Part shown: piece by piece, positions 7,524 through 16,400 of the stretch | Position numbering within the stretch: position 1 is the first letter of the stretch | Layout of the letters: each line of letters opens with the position of its first letter | Made by a program: the position numbers and the translations under genes | The notes under the pieces: model-generated | Told to the model about the DNA's origin: nothing | The model's input: only the letters and a program-made list of their open reading frames with translations | Databases searched by the model: none | Source: a bacterium | Lineage (GTDB): Bacteria > AUK180 | Reading direction: 5' to 3' | Assembly: GCA_030622125.1 (NCBI GenBank) | Contig: JAUXGM010000019.1 | Span: forward strand, 1-21,482 | Length of the DNA stretch: 21,482 nucleotides

Positions 7524-8584
7524 TCGTATATATTCAAAACCGATACCCTTACTATTCCCAAACTTATGTAAGGGATGAGATTGAATTTATCAAAAAGAAA
7601 AAAGGAGTTAAGGTATATTCTCTTTATCCCTTTGATCTTTATATCTTTACAAGAATTCCATTCAAAAATTCATTTCAATTTGGAATTTTTTTTAAATATT
7701 TTGTAAAGATCATCTTTTCGGCTATTTCTTTTAAAGAATTTTTCGGATATACCTATGCACTTTTTTTTGCTTTCTCTATCTCAAAATTTTTGGATAATAA
7801 TGATATTTTAAGATGTCATTTGCCAAAATATTCAGGACTTTCATCTCTTATTTTAAAAAGATTAACCCCTAAACTCAAATTTATTCCGGTGTTTCATTCA
7901 TATTCTCTTTTCACACATAATCCTTTTATAAAAGGAATCTGTTTTTATGCAACATACATTGAAACCATATCAAAATATAATAAAAATTATCTTAAAAAGA
8001 TCATCAATAAAAAGATCAAGATATTTCACTGCGGAGTTGATATCAAGAAAAATGATTGGACATTAAGAAAGAAAAATTATATAGTATTTGTAGGACGGTT
8101 ACATCAAACAAAAGGTATTGATCTCCTTTTGAAATACTTATCGAATTCCTGCTATAAGATCAAGATCATTGGAAACGGTGATATAAAAAAATATAAGAAA
8201 ATGGCAAAAAAATTAAATGTTGATGCTGAATTTTTGGAACAATTATCTCATCAAGAAACATTAAATATTATAAAATATGGAAAGGTGTTGGTCCTTCCTT
8301 CAAGGATACTGAAAGATGGTGATCGCGATGGAATACCCATTGTTCTAATGGAAGCATTATCTTTGGGTACAATTGCCGTAACAACCAATATTTCAGGGAT
8401 ACCTGAACTTATAAGAGACAAGAAAACCGGATATTTTTTTCACTCAAAAAATGAATTTTTACGAATTATTAAAGAAATTTTCAATAAATATCCTGAAAAT
8501 ATTGCAATAAACGGAAGAAAAAAGATTGAGAAAGAATTTGATATTGATAAAATAATAAGGGATAAATTAAGGGAATTATTATGA
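7520..8584 (+). CDS. Family 4 glycosyltransferase (first of two)
   Basis: A 354-residue GT-B fold enzyme acting at the cytosolic face of the inner membrane. The C-terminal Glycos_transf_1 domain is clear: FVGRLHQTKGI (190-200), GNGDIKKY (218-225), then DGIPIVLMEALSLG (270-283), with E278 in the donor-binding E-x7-E region, and GIPELI at 293-298. The N-terminal acceptor domain is less conserved and has two hydrophobic patches (about 52-70 and 75-90) that could touch the membrane. It transfers an unknown sugar to the growing lipid-linked unit. ATGA overlaps of 4 nt at both ends show tight coupling. Confidence 0.88.
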   Translation: MIVYIQNRYPYYSQTYVRDEIEFIKKKKGVKVYSLYPFDLYIFTRIPFKNSFQFGIFFKYFVKIIFSAISFKEFFGYTYALFFAFSISKFLDNNDILRCHLPKYSGLSSLILKRLTPKLKFIPVFHSYSLFTHNPFIKGICFYATYIETISKYNKNYLKKIINKKIKIFHCGVDIKKNDWTLRKKNYIVFVGRLHQTKGIDLLLKYLSNSCYKIKIIGNGDIKKYKKMAKKLNVDAEFLEQLSHQETLNIIKYGKVLVLPSRILKDGDRDGIPIVLMEALSLGTIAVTTNISGIPELIRDKKTGYFFHSKNEFLRIIKEIFNKYPENIAINGRKKIEKEFDIDKIIRDKLRELL

Positions 8585-9600
8585 GGATTTTATTCGTAAT
8601 AGATTCACTTACTATTGGTGGTGCAGAAAGGGTTGTAGTTAATCTTGCAAGATACTTCAAAAATAAAGGAGAAAGCCCATCAATTATAATTTTGAGAAAT
8701 GAAAATAGATTTAAAAAAGAACTCTCGGATATCCCTGTTTATCTTATAAAAAAAAGATATAAAATCGATCCGAGATTTATATCAAAATTGAGAAAAAAGA
8801 TAATGGATATTAAACCCAATATCATAAATACCCATCTCTTTACAGCATCTTTGTGGACAAGAATTGCGCTATTATTTTCACGAATACCGATCATTGTTAC
8901 ATATCACAATGTTTTATGGAATGAAAAATGGTATACTCCCTTTCACAAATTTTTGAATATTATCCTAAGGAGAAAAATAAAGGAGCATATATTTGTAAGT
9001 AAGGATGTCCAAAAATTCTATAAAAAAATAGAAGCTCTTGATGGAAGGATTATCTATAATGGAATAGATACGGATAAATTTTATTTTAAAGAAAGAATTA
9101 ATAAAAATAATAAAAATCTTCTCTTTGTAGGTAGATTAATTGAAAGAAAAGGGATTTCGGATCTATTTGAAATAATGAAGAAACTTGATAGTGATTACAA
9201 ACTAACGATCTGCGGAGTTGGACCACTTGAAGATTATGTCAAAATACATTTAAATGAAAACATTCATTTTATCAAAACAACTGATACACCACCTCTTTAT
9301 AGAAATCATTCCATTTTAATAATGCCTTCCTATTGGGAAGGTTTTCCAATTGTTCCACTTGAAGCATTGAGTTCTGATTGTCCTGTTATTGCTTACCATT
9401 CACCTGGACTTATTGAACATCCCTTAAAGGATTATATCACATTTGTCAGATCCAAAAATATTGATGAGTTTGTTGAAAAAATACGAAATTTTGAGTATAA
9501 TTATACTCAGTTAAAAAAAGCAAGACGATTGATAGAAAGAAATTTTTCTATTGATGCAATGGGAAAAAAATATTGTGAGGTATTTAGATTATGGTTATAA
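8581..9600 (+). CDS. Family 4 glycosyltransferase (second of two)
   Basis: A 339-residue GT-B enzyme with both halves well preserved. The N-terminal FVIDSLTIGGAERVV (5-19) has the glycine loop typical of the GT4 acceptor domain. YNGIDTDKF (159-167) lies at the domain linker, LLFVGRLIERKGI (180-192) opens the donor domain, and EGFPIVPLEAL (253-263) holds the nucleotide-sugar-binding glutamates. It probably adds one residue of the repeat unit. It differs strongly from the neighbouring GT4, so the two are not a recent duplication. AAGGGA lies upstream of the ATG. It overlaps the previous gene by 4 nt and the next by 10 nt. Confidence 0.9.
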   Translation: MRILFVIDSLTIGGAERVVVNLARYFKNKGESPSIIILRNENRFKKELSDIPVYLIKKRYKIDPRFISKLRKKIMDIKPNIINTHLFTASLWTRIALLFSRIPIIVTYHNVLWNEKWYTPFHKFLNIILRRKIKEHIFVSKDVQKFYKKIEALDGRIIYNGIDTDKFYFKERINKNNKNLLFVGRLIERKGISDLFEIMKKLDSDYKLTICGVGPLEDYVKIHLNENIHFIKTTDTPPLYRNHSILIMPSYWEGFPIVPLEALSSDCPVIAYHSPGLIEHPLKDYITFVRSKNIDEFVEKIRNFEYNYTQLKKARRLIERNFSIDAMGKKYCEVFRLWL

Positions 9601-10688
9601 AAATTTTATTTTTTGTGTTTGTGTTTTTAATAGTATATCATTACATCCTTTTTCCAATAATAGTTTTTCTGCTAAATTTTCTGAAAAGGGATAGAAAGGA
9701 CAGCGATCTGAAATATACACCTAAAATAACGGTCCTCCTCATTACAAAAAATAGTTCCGGTTATATAAAGGAACGGACAGCAAACATTTTAAGATCCGAT
9801 TATCCTGAGAAACTTATTGAAATCATCGTTCTTGTTGATAAAGGACTTGATAATACCGAACAAATTGTAAAAGAGATACAGGGAATAAGATATTTCATTT
9901 CTGAAAATAAGGTTGGAAAGGCTGCACTTATCAATAAAGGAATAGAAATGGCAAGCAATGATATTATTGGATTTACAGACGACAACACAGAATTTAATAA
10001 GGAGACCATATCGGAACTTGTTAAGCCGTTTTACTATCAAGATGTTGCAGGAGTATGTGGAAAATTAAAGATAAAAGGGGCTTCATTTACTGAAAAATTA
10101 TACTGGAATATAGAGACCTTTTATAAATCAGTTCAAGGGAAATTCGGACTTGTCATCGGTGCAAATGGTGGAAATTACGCAATAAGAAAGAAATGTCTTG
10201 AGAAATTACCGGAAGATAAATTGATAATGGATGATTTTATAAATACCCTAAATGTCTTAAAAACAAAGGATAAATTTGTCTTTGCGGGAAAAAGTATTGC
10301 TTATGAAAATTACGATAAGGCAGTTGTAAATGATCTTTCAAGAAAAAAAAGGATCGGTATCGGTGATGGCAATGCACTTTTTTATATAAAAGAACTTTTT
10401 AAAAAGAGAAAAAATCTACTCCTTTACTTTTTTACCTTTTCGCAAAAGATATTAAGGTGGTTTATGGCACCCGTCCAAATTTTGTTTTTAATATCAAATA
10501 TGCTTTTACCAATTAAGGGATTTGATTTTTTCAATATTATTTTTTTAATTCAATTTATTTTTTATCTTACGGGGATTGCCTTATATAAATTAAAAAAAAG
10601 CTCTGCTGTTATTTTTCTTGGGAACTTTGCCCTTTTCTATGGAATTATTAGTCCGAAAAAAGAAAAAGAAATCCCATATTGGGAATAA
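9591..10688 (+). CDS. Membrane-bound family 2 glycosyltransferase (processive-like)
   Basis: A 365-residue protein laid out like the hyaluronan/poly-GlcNAc synthase group. One N-terminal helix (about 3-30) precedes a cytosolic GT-A domain from ~45, and two or three C-terminal helices follow from ~285. Visible motifs are ITKN (51-54), D83, VGKAALINKG (108-117), TDDN (129-132, metal binding), MDDF (213-216, general base region) and RKKRIGIG (251-258) in place of the canonical QxxRW. It may therefore be a single-addition relative rather than a true polymerase. Some relatives make poly-sugars alone; here it is the last gene of the operon, overlapping the previous gene by 10 nt. No terminator follows at once; a repeat-rich spacer begins about 60 nt downstream. 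Confidence 0.85.
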   Translation: MVIKILFFVFVFLIVYHYILFPIIVFLLNFLKRDRKDSDLKYTPKITVLLITKNSSGYIKERTANILRSDYPEKLIEIIVLVDKGLDNTEQIVKEIQGIRYFISENKVGKAALINKGIEMASNDIIGFTDDNTEFNKETISELVKPFYYQDVAGVCGKLKIKGASFTEKLYWNIETFYKSVQGKFGLVIGANGGNYAIRKKCLEKLPEDKLIMDDFINTLNVLKTKDKFVFAGKSIAYENYDKAVVNDLSRKKRIGIGDGNALFYIKELFKKRKNLLLYFFTFSQKILRWFMAPVQILFLISNMLLPIKGFDFFNIIFLIQFIFYLTGIALYKLKKSSAVIFLGNFALFYGIISPKKEKEIPYWE

Positions 10689-10747
10689 GTTGATAAAAAG
10701 GTATGCAGTATTTAGTATAAAGTAAAAAAAAACACGATAACTCATCT

Positions 10748-10827
10748 GTCATTCTGATTGAGCCCCGAATCAAAGCCTGTCCCGATGAAAATCGGGATAC
10801 GGGGTAAACTGCACGATTGAAGAATCT
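10748..10827 (+). repeat. Composite palindromic intergenic repeat
   Basis: An 80-bp element starts GTCATTCTGA and ends GAAGAATCT, the outer phrases of a repeat style seen between genes in many bacteria. Inside are nested pairings: GAGCCCCG (10760-10767) against CGGGGTAAACT (10800-10810), and a perfect 7-bp hairpin TCCCGAT/ATCGGGA with a GAAA loop (10780-10797). The same inner words recur at 21138-21166, 21188-21198 and 21373-21383. It may act as a transcript end for the glycan operon, but no T-run follows it. Confidence 0.6.
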
Positions 10828-10929
10828 AGTTTTTGATTTTGCTTTGGTGTATTTTCTTCTGAACCTCTTTATCTATTTTCTTTGGCTATATTGTTCTCGG
10901 GTGATCTATCGTTATCTAAGGAAGGGTCC

Positions 10930-10981
10930 GGGACACACCTCAACTTTCTTGGGACGCACCTGAACATCCGAGGTACGTCCC
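10930..10981 (+). repeat. REP-like imperfect hairpin with a duplicated arm
   Basis: GGGACACACCT (10930-10940) recurs 21 bp on as GGGACGCACCT (10951-10961). The second copy pairs with AGGTACGTCCC (10971-10981), giving an 11-bp stem with a single mismatch around a 9-nt loop. The surroundings are not coding. The shape is like REP elements spread by single-strand (Y1/RAYT) transposases, but no such gene is in the window. Confidence 0.5.
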
Positions 10982-11016
10982 GCCTGTTTTCGGAGTTTGT
11001 ATTTGTCTTTTTTTTT

Positions 11017-11051
11017 ATTGTCAATTGTTCATTGTTCATTGTCAATTGTTT
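11017..11051 (+). repeat. Five tandem heptamers downstream of the glycan operon
   Basis: Units read ATTGTCA, ATTGTTC, ATTGTTC, ATTGTCA, ATTGTTT: five heptamers in 35 bp, the same number and length as the array at 836-870 but a different unit. The rest of the 10689-11166 spacer outside the listed repeats shows no gene. Confidence 0.7.
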
Positions 11052-11106
11052 TCGGTAATGTCCCTCTTTTATGGCTTTTTGGAGATTAATATTGTTTTAC
11101 TTACCA

Positions 11107-11160
11107 GCCTCCAACCTTTCACCCCGCACCAAATTGGTGCGGGGCATGCCTCGAACCTCT
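11107..11160 (-). repeat. Palindrome flanked by short direct repeats, downstream of groEL
   Basis: A perfect 23-bp palindrome (11122-11144, arms CCCCGCACCAA and TTGGTGCGGGG) is bracketed by GCCTCCAACCTTT (11107-11119) and GCCTCGAACCTCT (11148-11160), which match at 11 of 13 bases. It starts 22 nt after the groEL stop codon. As RNA it would fold strongly and could protect or end the groESL transcript, but no U-run follows in that direction. A small mobile palindrome is equally possible. Confidence 0.55.
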
Positions 11161-11166
11161 GTTTTA

Positions 11167-12813
<1,647 letters not shown>

Positions 12814-12819
12814 TTACTC

Positions 12820-13110
12820 CTATTTTCCGATAATGCCGATTATATCATCCTGATCAAGAATAATATACTTTTCATTATCGATTTCAATCTCTGTGCCTGC
12901 ATACTTTGAGTAAATAACCTTGTCATCTACCTTAACATCCAAAGGGATAAGATTTCCCTTATCATCTCTTTTTCCGGGACCGGTGGCAATAATAATTCCA
13001 ATGTTCTTTTTTTCCTTTGCCGTATCAGGAATGTAAAGAACACCGAGTTTGCTTTCTTTTGTCTCTTCAGGTTTAAGAATAACCTTGTCTCTCAATGGCT
13101 TAATATTCAT
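12820..13110 (-). CDS. groS: Co-chaperonin GroES
   Basis: A 96-residue subunit of the seven-part lid of GroEL. It has the N-terminal strand NIKPLRDKVILKPEE, a mobile-loop region around ESKLGVLYIPDTAKEK, IIATGPGKRDDKGN, and the C-terminal VDDKVIYSKYAGTEIEID and DIIGII strands. All are standard for the family. The ATG at 13110 is the right start: it follows GGAGGTG at good spacing, whereas a GTG at 13116 lies inside that ribosome binding site. It is the first gene of the groESL operon. Confidence 0.98.
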   Translation of the reverse strand: MNIKPLRDKVILKPEETKESKLGVLYIPDTAKEKKNIGIIIATGPGKRDDKGNLIPLDVKVDDKVIYSKYAGTEIEIDNEKYIILDQDDIIGIIGK

Positions 13111-13138
13111 AAGCACCTCCAGAATAAATAATTTTTTT

Positions 13139-13165
13139 TTAGCACTCTTTAAAAGAGAATGCTAA
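13139..13165 (-). promoter_or_regulatory. CIRCE operator (HrcA binding site) of groESL
   Basis: TTAGCACTC, a 9-nt spacer, then GAATGCTAA. This is the CIRCE inverted repeat (TTAGCACTC-N9-GAGTGCTAA) with one mismatch. It shares one base with the -10 box and covers the expected transcription start, so bound HrcA repressor would block initiation until heat or unfolded protein titrates GroEL away. The hrcA gene is not in the window. Confidence 0.95.
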
Positions 13166-13193
13166 TTATAGCAAAAAATATTTTCTTTGTCAA
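13165..13193 (-). promoter_or_regulatory. Consensus sigma-70 promoter of groESL
   Basis: On the minus strand TTGACA (13193-13188), a 17-bp spacer and TATAAT (13170-13165) match the consensus at every base. Transcription should start near 13158, giving a ~48-nt leader with GGAGG. The -35 box begins only 11 bp beyond the stop codon of the preceding gene, and no terminator lies between, so read-through from the upstream operon is possible. Confidence 0.92.
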
Positions 13194-13204
13194 GAGGGAA
13201 AAAG

Positions 13205-14104
13205 TTATTTCCTTATTCTCCTTGCAACACCGTCCCCACTATATCGAGCAATTATTTCTTTTGATTTTCGAATATTTTCTTTACTTTTCTTACCGATTAA
13301 AAGACCGTCGGGACCGGGTATATCTATGGTTTCAAAATAAGTTCCATTGATCCCGCTTTTCATTATCTTTTCATTTTCCCCTTGATTCCTACCAACGATC
13401 AAAACGGCTTTTTCCAATTGAAAAACACGCCCGTATTTTATGACATCGAAATAACTTTTATCAGGTTTGTCAAATGTTCCTATAACAATTTGAGCTTTTT
13501 GACAATACCCCCTATCTGTAAGAAGGCAGCCGCCGCCCGGTGATCCATAAACAGTAAGATCAATTACTTTTGCAATTTTGATCTGTTCCCTTCTACTTCT
13601 CCCCTGAATGGTATGAAGTGCTTCTTTTTTTATCCATCTCTTTCTTTCAGGTATTGTTTCGGGCAGCAAGTTCCCTGAAAGCGGTCTTAATATATATCCT
13701 TGAAGCTCATTTTCTTTATCAATTTTATTGAAAATAGCTTTTTTTTGTGACATTGGTCTTTGACCCACCACATCACCCGTTGCTATAAATGAAAATCCCT
13801 CCCTTTGCATTATTTCTTTTGCTTTTTTGATCATATAACTATGACAATCTATACAGGGATTTAGATTTTTCCCATAACCATTTGGAGGATTTAACAGAAC
13901 ATTATAAATATATTCATTCCCAATATCAATGATTCTATAATTCAGGGTGTTTTCTATTGCTATTTTCTCTGCTTTTTTAGCCGAGAAAAATGGGGTTGTA
14001 AATATCAATGCCATCGGGTTGATTTTTTCTTTTTTTAGAATAAAATAGACAAGCAGAGAATCAAATCCACCGGAAAAGAGGACCAATGCTTTTATAGATC
14101 CCAA
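13205..14104 (-). CDS. PP-loop ATPase, ThiI/MnmA-like putative tRNA sulfurtransferase
   Basis: A 299-residue protein. The PP-loop SGGFDS at 11-16 binds ATP and would adenylate a substrate carbonyl or tRNA base. Conserved cysteines PCIDCH (83-88), the ATGDVVGQRPMSQ block (108-120), and GGCLLTD with C201 match a family of bacterial ThiI/MnmA-like thiolases. Residues from ~218 (FDVIKYGRVFQLE, IVGRNQGEN, PGPDGLLIGK, ARYSGDG) resemble the NFACT-R_2 domain (PF18297) often fused to it. It is therefore probably a cytosolic tRNA thiolation enzyme, though the modified base is not known. The start is TTG at 14104, supported by GGGA eight nt upstream; it overlaps the previous gene by 13 nt. A TTG at 14086 is a weaker alternative. 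Last gene of its operon. Confidence 0.8.
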   Translation of the reverse strand: MGSIKALVLFSGGFDSLLVYFILKKEKINPMALIFTTPFFSAKKAEKIAIENTLNYRIIDIGNEYIYNVLLNPPNGYGKNLNPCIDCHSYMIKKAKEIMQREGFSFIATGDVVGQRPMSQKKAIFNKIDKENELQGYILRPLSGNLLPETIPERKRWIKKEALHTIQGRSRREQIKIAKVIDLTVYGSPGGGCLLTDRGYCQKAQIVIGTFDKPDKSYFDVIKYGRVFQLEKAVLIVGRNQGENEKIMKSGINGTYFETIDIPGPDGLLIGKKSKENIRKSKEIIARYSGDGVARRIRK

Positions 14105-14505
14105 AGTTGAAGTCCCGTCTCTTTGTCTTTGACCTTTTTGAATTTATCGTTAATTTTTATGAGGACGATCTCATTCATCAGATGAACGCTTCCGTTTATC
14201 AGATGCCCGCCATAAACCTGATGCGAACTATCACCGATTAATATATGAACATGTGGTAAGAAGCCTTTGTTGCTATTCGTTACATTGCCGGAATAATCCA
14301 ATAATTCAAAATCCCCCTTGAATATTTTCTCTTCATATTTTTTTCCATTAAAATATCCGATTTTCGGATTGCGTATCATACCAACTGCTGATATAATAAC
14401 AAGATTGGAGTTAAATTCTCCGGCGATTTTTTTTAGATTTTTTAGCGGGTTTTCACCATCTTTGAAAAGTGCCGATATTACATTACCATTTATTTTATAG
14501 TTCAT
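14092..14505 (-). CDS. PPC (DUF296) domain protein
   Basis: A small 137-residue soluble protein that is essentially one PPC domain (PF03479). Diagnostic parts are LVIISAVGMIRNPKIGYF (35-52), the histidine motif LPHVHILIGD (83-92) and VYGGHLINGSV (97-107); H85, H87 and H101 are the usual metal-site candidates. Bacterial PPC proteins are trimers of poorly known function; plant relatives bind AT-rich DNA through a separate AT-hook that is absent here. It has a 4-nt ATGA overlap with the lipoprotein gene and a 13-nt overlap with the PP-loop gene. Its pairing with the latter may mean a shared task, but nothing in the sequence proves it. Confidence 0.82.
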   Translation of the reverse strand: MNYKINGNVISALFKDGENPLKNLKKIAGEFNSNLVIISAVGMIRNPKIGYFNGKKYEEKIFKGDFELLDYSGNVTNSNKGFLPHVHILIGDSSHQVYGGHLINGSVHLMNEIVLIKINDKFKKVKDKETGLQLWDL

Positions 14506-15056
14506 TTATTACTCTTTTTTCGCGTATACCAATTAACTTCCGGATTTTTATGTGTCTTTACATAGTTTTTAAATAATTTAAAGAGTTCTTTTGAAGGGCT
14601 TTTTATTACGAGTATATCCTCAGAACCATCTTCTTTTTTAGCATCGATCAGGGAATTTTTTGCTGCATCAAAAAAGAATTTATCATCTAATTTAGAAATA
14701 CCGATCCGCATTTTTTCTATTAAAATTTCTGTGAAAAGATAATATGTCTTCGTATCATTAGCATTATCATCATCAATATACTCAGCATTTAAAAAATATC
14801 TTCCCCTTACCTTAGAAAGAAAACCGATCGTATCATCTATATCATTATCATTGTTTGCTTTTATATGGTAGTATCCTTTCCTTTTATTTTTTGTAATGAT
14901 AATGATATCATTATGATCTTTTTCCGATATCCACTCACCTAAAATTTTATCTTTTATCTTTGCTTTTTTTGGTGATGTAATTGGATTTTCCGAAAGAACA
15001 CAACTCATTAAAAAGACCAATGAAAAAAATGACAAAATAAATGTTTTTTTATTCAT
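14502..15056 (-). CDS. Putative lipoprotein of unknown function
   Basis: A 184-residue protein with a lipoprotein signal peptide: MNKKT, a hydrophobic core, then FLMSC with C19 as the lipidated residue. The mature part is polar. It begins with a KILGEWIS phrase followed by alternating strands (DIIIITKNKRKGYYHIKA, RYFLNAEYID, TYYLFTEILI), which suggests a small beta-barrel or lipocalin-like fold, though no named family is recognised. The start has GGGAG 8 nt upstream and lies 16 nt after the thioredoxin-like gene. It should be anchored in the inner or outer membrane facing the periplasm, probably sorted by the Lol system. Confidence 0.72.
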   Translation of the reverse strand: MNKKTFILSFFSLVFLMSCVLSENPITSPKKAKIKDKILGEWISEKDHNDIIIITKNKRKGYYHIKANNDNDIDDTIGFLSKVRGRYFLNAEYIDDDNANDTKTYYLFTEILIEKMRIGISKLDDKFFFDAAKNSLIDAKKEDGSEDILVIKSPSKELFKLFKNYVKTHKNPEVNWYTRKKSNK

Positions 15057-15072
15057 GATAATATCTCCCGTA

Positions 15073-15867
15073 TTATTTAGAACCTAAAATTGTGTCTAAT
15101 AGATTTTTTATTTTATCAAGGGTTTCTGTTTCATGATAAACCATAACTGATTTTGATGAAATTACATTCCCGTCGCTATCGGCAATAGATGCTTTATAAA
15201 GTTTATAACCACCGATCGCTTTTTCTTCTATCATTAAGATACTTTCAGAAGGGTTTTTAATCAACATAATATTCTTGCTTGCACAAAATGCCTTTACAAA
15301 ATTATTTAGTTTATTCTCAGGATCTTCAGAAATTTTCATTACAAAAGTAAATCTTTTCATTTTAGGAATACATTGGTTAAAAATATTTTTTTCCAGTATT
15401 TTCTTTATTTTTTTTATATTTTTCTCTGTATAGCCTACAAGATCAAGTATTACCTTACCGTTTTCAAGGATAATATTTCTTGGAATTGCAACCCGTTTAT
15501 TTTTACTATTAAGCTGATACTGTTGATGATAAACATCCCTATAAATATCTAATTTGATATCGGGAAAAAAAGGTTTAATAAATCTTGTTATGGTATCGGA
15601 AGAAACATCGGCATTATCTTCGGAAATAAGGATAAATTTAAAATTTCTATTATTCTTTGACAGAGAGGCTACTATTTCTTTTAGTTCGGGAAATTCCTTT
15701 GTACAATTCAGACAATCAACCGAAAAGAAATTTAAAAGAACAATGGATTTTTCAACCTTTGTCCTTAAATTTACACGATTTCCGTTTATATCAGTTATAT
15801 TAACAAAGACAAAAGCAGGTAATAGGAAAATTACAACGCAAAATAATATTATTTTTTTTGTTTCCAT
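15073..15867 (-). CDS. TlpA-like periplasmic thioredoxin with extra C-terminal domain
   Basis: A 264-residue exported protein. The signal peptide (1 to ~22) is followed by a thioredoxin/AhpC-TSA fold at ~23-155 with the redox pair C52-LN-C55 in FSVDCLNCTKEFPEL and the cis-proline at P129 (VAIPRNIIL). It probably reduces or exchanges disulfides of envelope proteins. Residues from ~165 form an additional domain (KRFTFVMKISEDPENKLNN and onward) that is not part of ordinary TlpA and is not recognised; it contains two further cysteines. The ATG at 15867 lies within the DUF1318 gene (19-nt overlap). Its neighbours are a TonB-like protein and two lipoproteins, so a role in their oxidation state is possible. 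Confidence 0.8.
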   Translation of the reverse strand: METKKIILFCVVIFLLPAFVFVNITDINGNRVNLRTKVEKSIVLLNFFSVDCLNCTKEFPELKEIVASLSKNNRNFKFILISEDNADVSSDTITRFIKPFFPDIKLDIYRDVYHQQYQLNSKNKRVAIPRNIILENGKVILDLVGYTEKNIKKIKKILEKNIFNQCIPKMKRFTFVMKISEDPENKLNNFVKAFCASKNIMLIKNPSESILMIEEKAIGGYKLYKASIADSDGNVISSKSVMVYHETETLDKIKNLLDTILGSK

Positions 15868-16400
15868 ATACCATTACTCTCAAAAAATGTGCCACTTTCT
15901 GATTTTTTTACCTGGATCTTATAAAATGTATTCCAGTAAAAATTTATTTTATCAAGTTCATTATTTTTTTTAGCAATATATTTTACAATGATCTCTCTCG
16001 CATTATTATCAATACCAACCGTTTTATTCACATTATCTAATAGTTCGCTATCGGAATTCAAAGCATCTTTTTTAAGTACTTCTAAACGACCGTTTTCAGC
16101 TTCGCCGATATAATGCTTTTTTTTATATTTGTTAATAATATCTTCAAAATATATTCTTTCTTTCATTGCTTTATAAAAGATTGTGTCTTCTTTTTTAAAA
16201 TTCTTTTCAACTTTTACGGACACATCTTCTATATAAAGGTAATTACTCTCAATGATCTTAAATTCTCCTAAAATTTGTTTTTCTAATGCATCTGTTGCAT
16301 CTATAAGACTAACATTTACCCTTGGTTTCAGTGTAATTGTACAATTTAAACTAAGAATTAAAAAAAAGAGAAATATACTATTCTTCCGCAGTAAATTCAT
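15849..16400 (-). CDS. DUF1318 (YdbL-like) lipoprotein
   Basis: A 183-residue protein. After a hydrophobic signal (MNLLRKN plus a Leu/Phe core) comes LSLNC, with C20 as likely lipidation site; Asn at -1 is unusual. The start of the mature part (RVNVSLIDATDALEKQILGEF) and the C-terminal half (YKKKHYIGEAENGRLEVL, DNNAREIIVKYIAKKN, final GIWKQKK) fit DUF1318/YdbL proteins. In E. coli YdbL is encoded with YdbH and YnbE, involved in lipid transport between membranes; neither partner is visible here. The ATG at 16400 is preferred over a TTG at 16412 because it gives a normal signal peptide. It overlaps the TonB-like gene by 23 nt and the thioredoxin gene by 19 nt. Confidence 0.7.
   Translation of the reverse strand: MNLLRKNSIFLFFLILSLNCTITLKPRVNVSLIDATDALEKQILGEFKIIESNYLYIEDVSVKVEKNFKKEDTIFYKAMKERIYFEDIINKYKKKHYIGEAENGRLEVLKKDALNSDSELLDNVNKTVGIDNNAREIIVKYIAKKNNELDKINFYWNTFYKIQVKKSESGTFFESNGIWKQKK

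Noticed and set aside
11122-11144. Rho-independent terminator of groEL
   Set aside because: The stem is strong but no U-run follows in the groEL direction; kept as a palindrome only.
10689-11166. tRNA or small RNA gene in the convergent spacer
   Set aside because: No cloverleaf, T-loop or anticodon pattern was found; the folds present belong to repeats.
13111-13116. GTG at 13116 as an upstream groES start
   Set aside because: The GTG is part of the GGAGGTG ribosome binding site; the ATG at 13110 fits the family N-terminus.
13159-13350. 63-codon plus-strand frame across the groESL promoter
   Set aside because: It overlaps a consensus promoter, CIRCE and the end of the PP-loop gene; no start signals.
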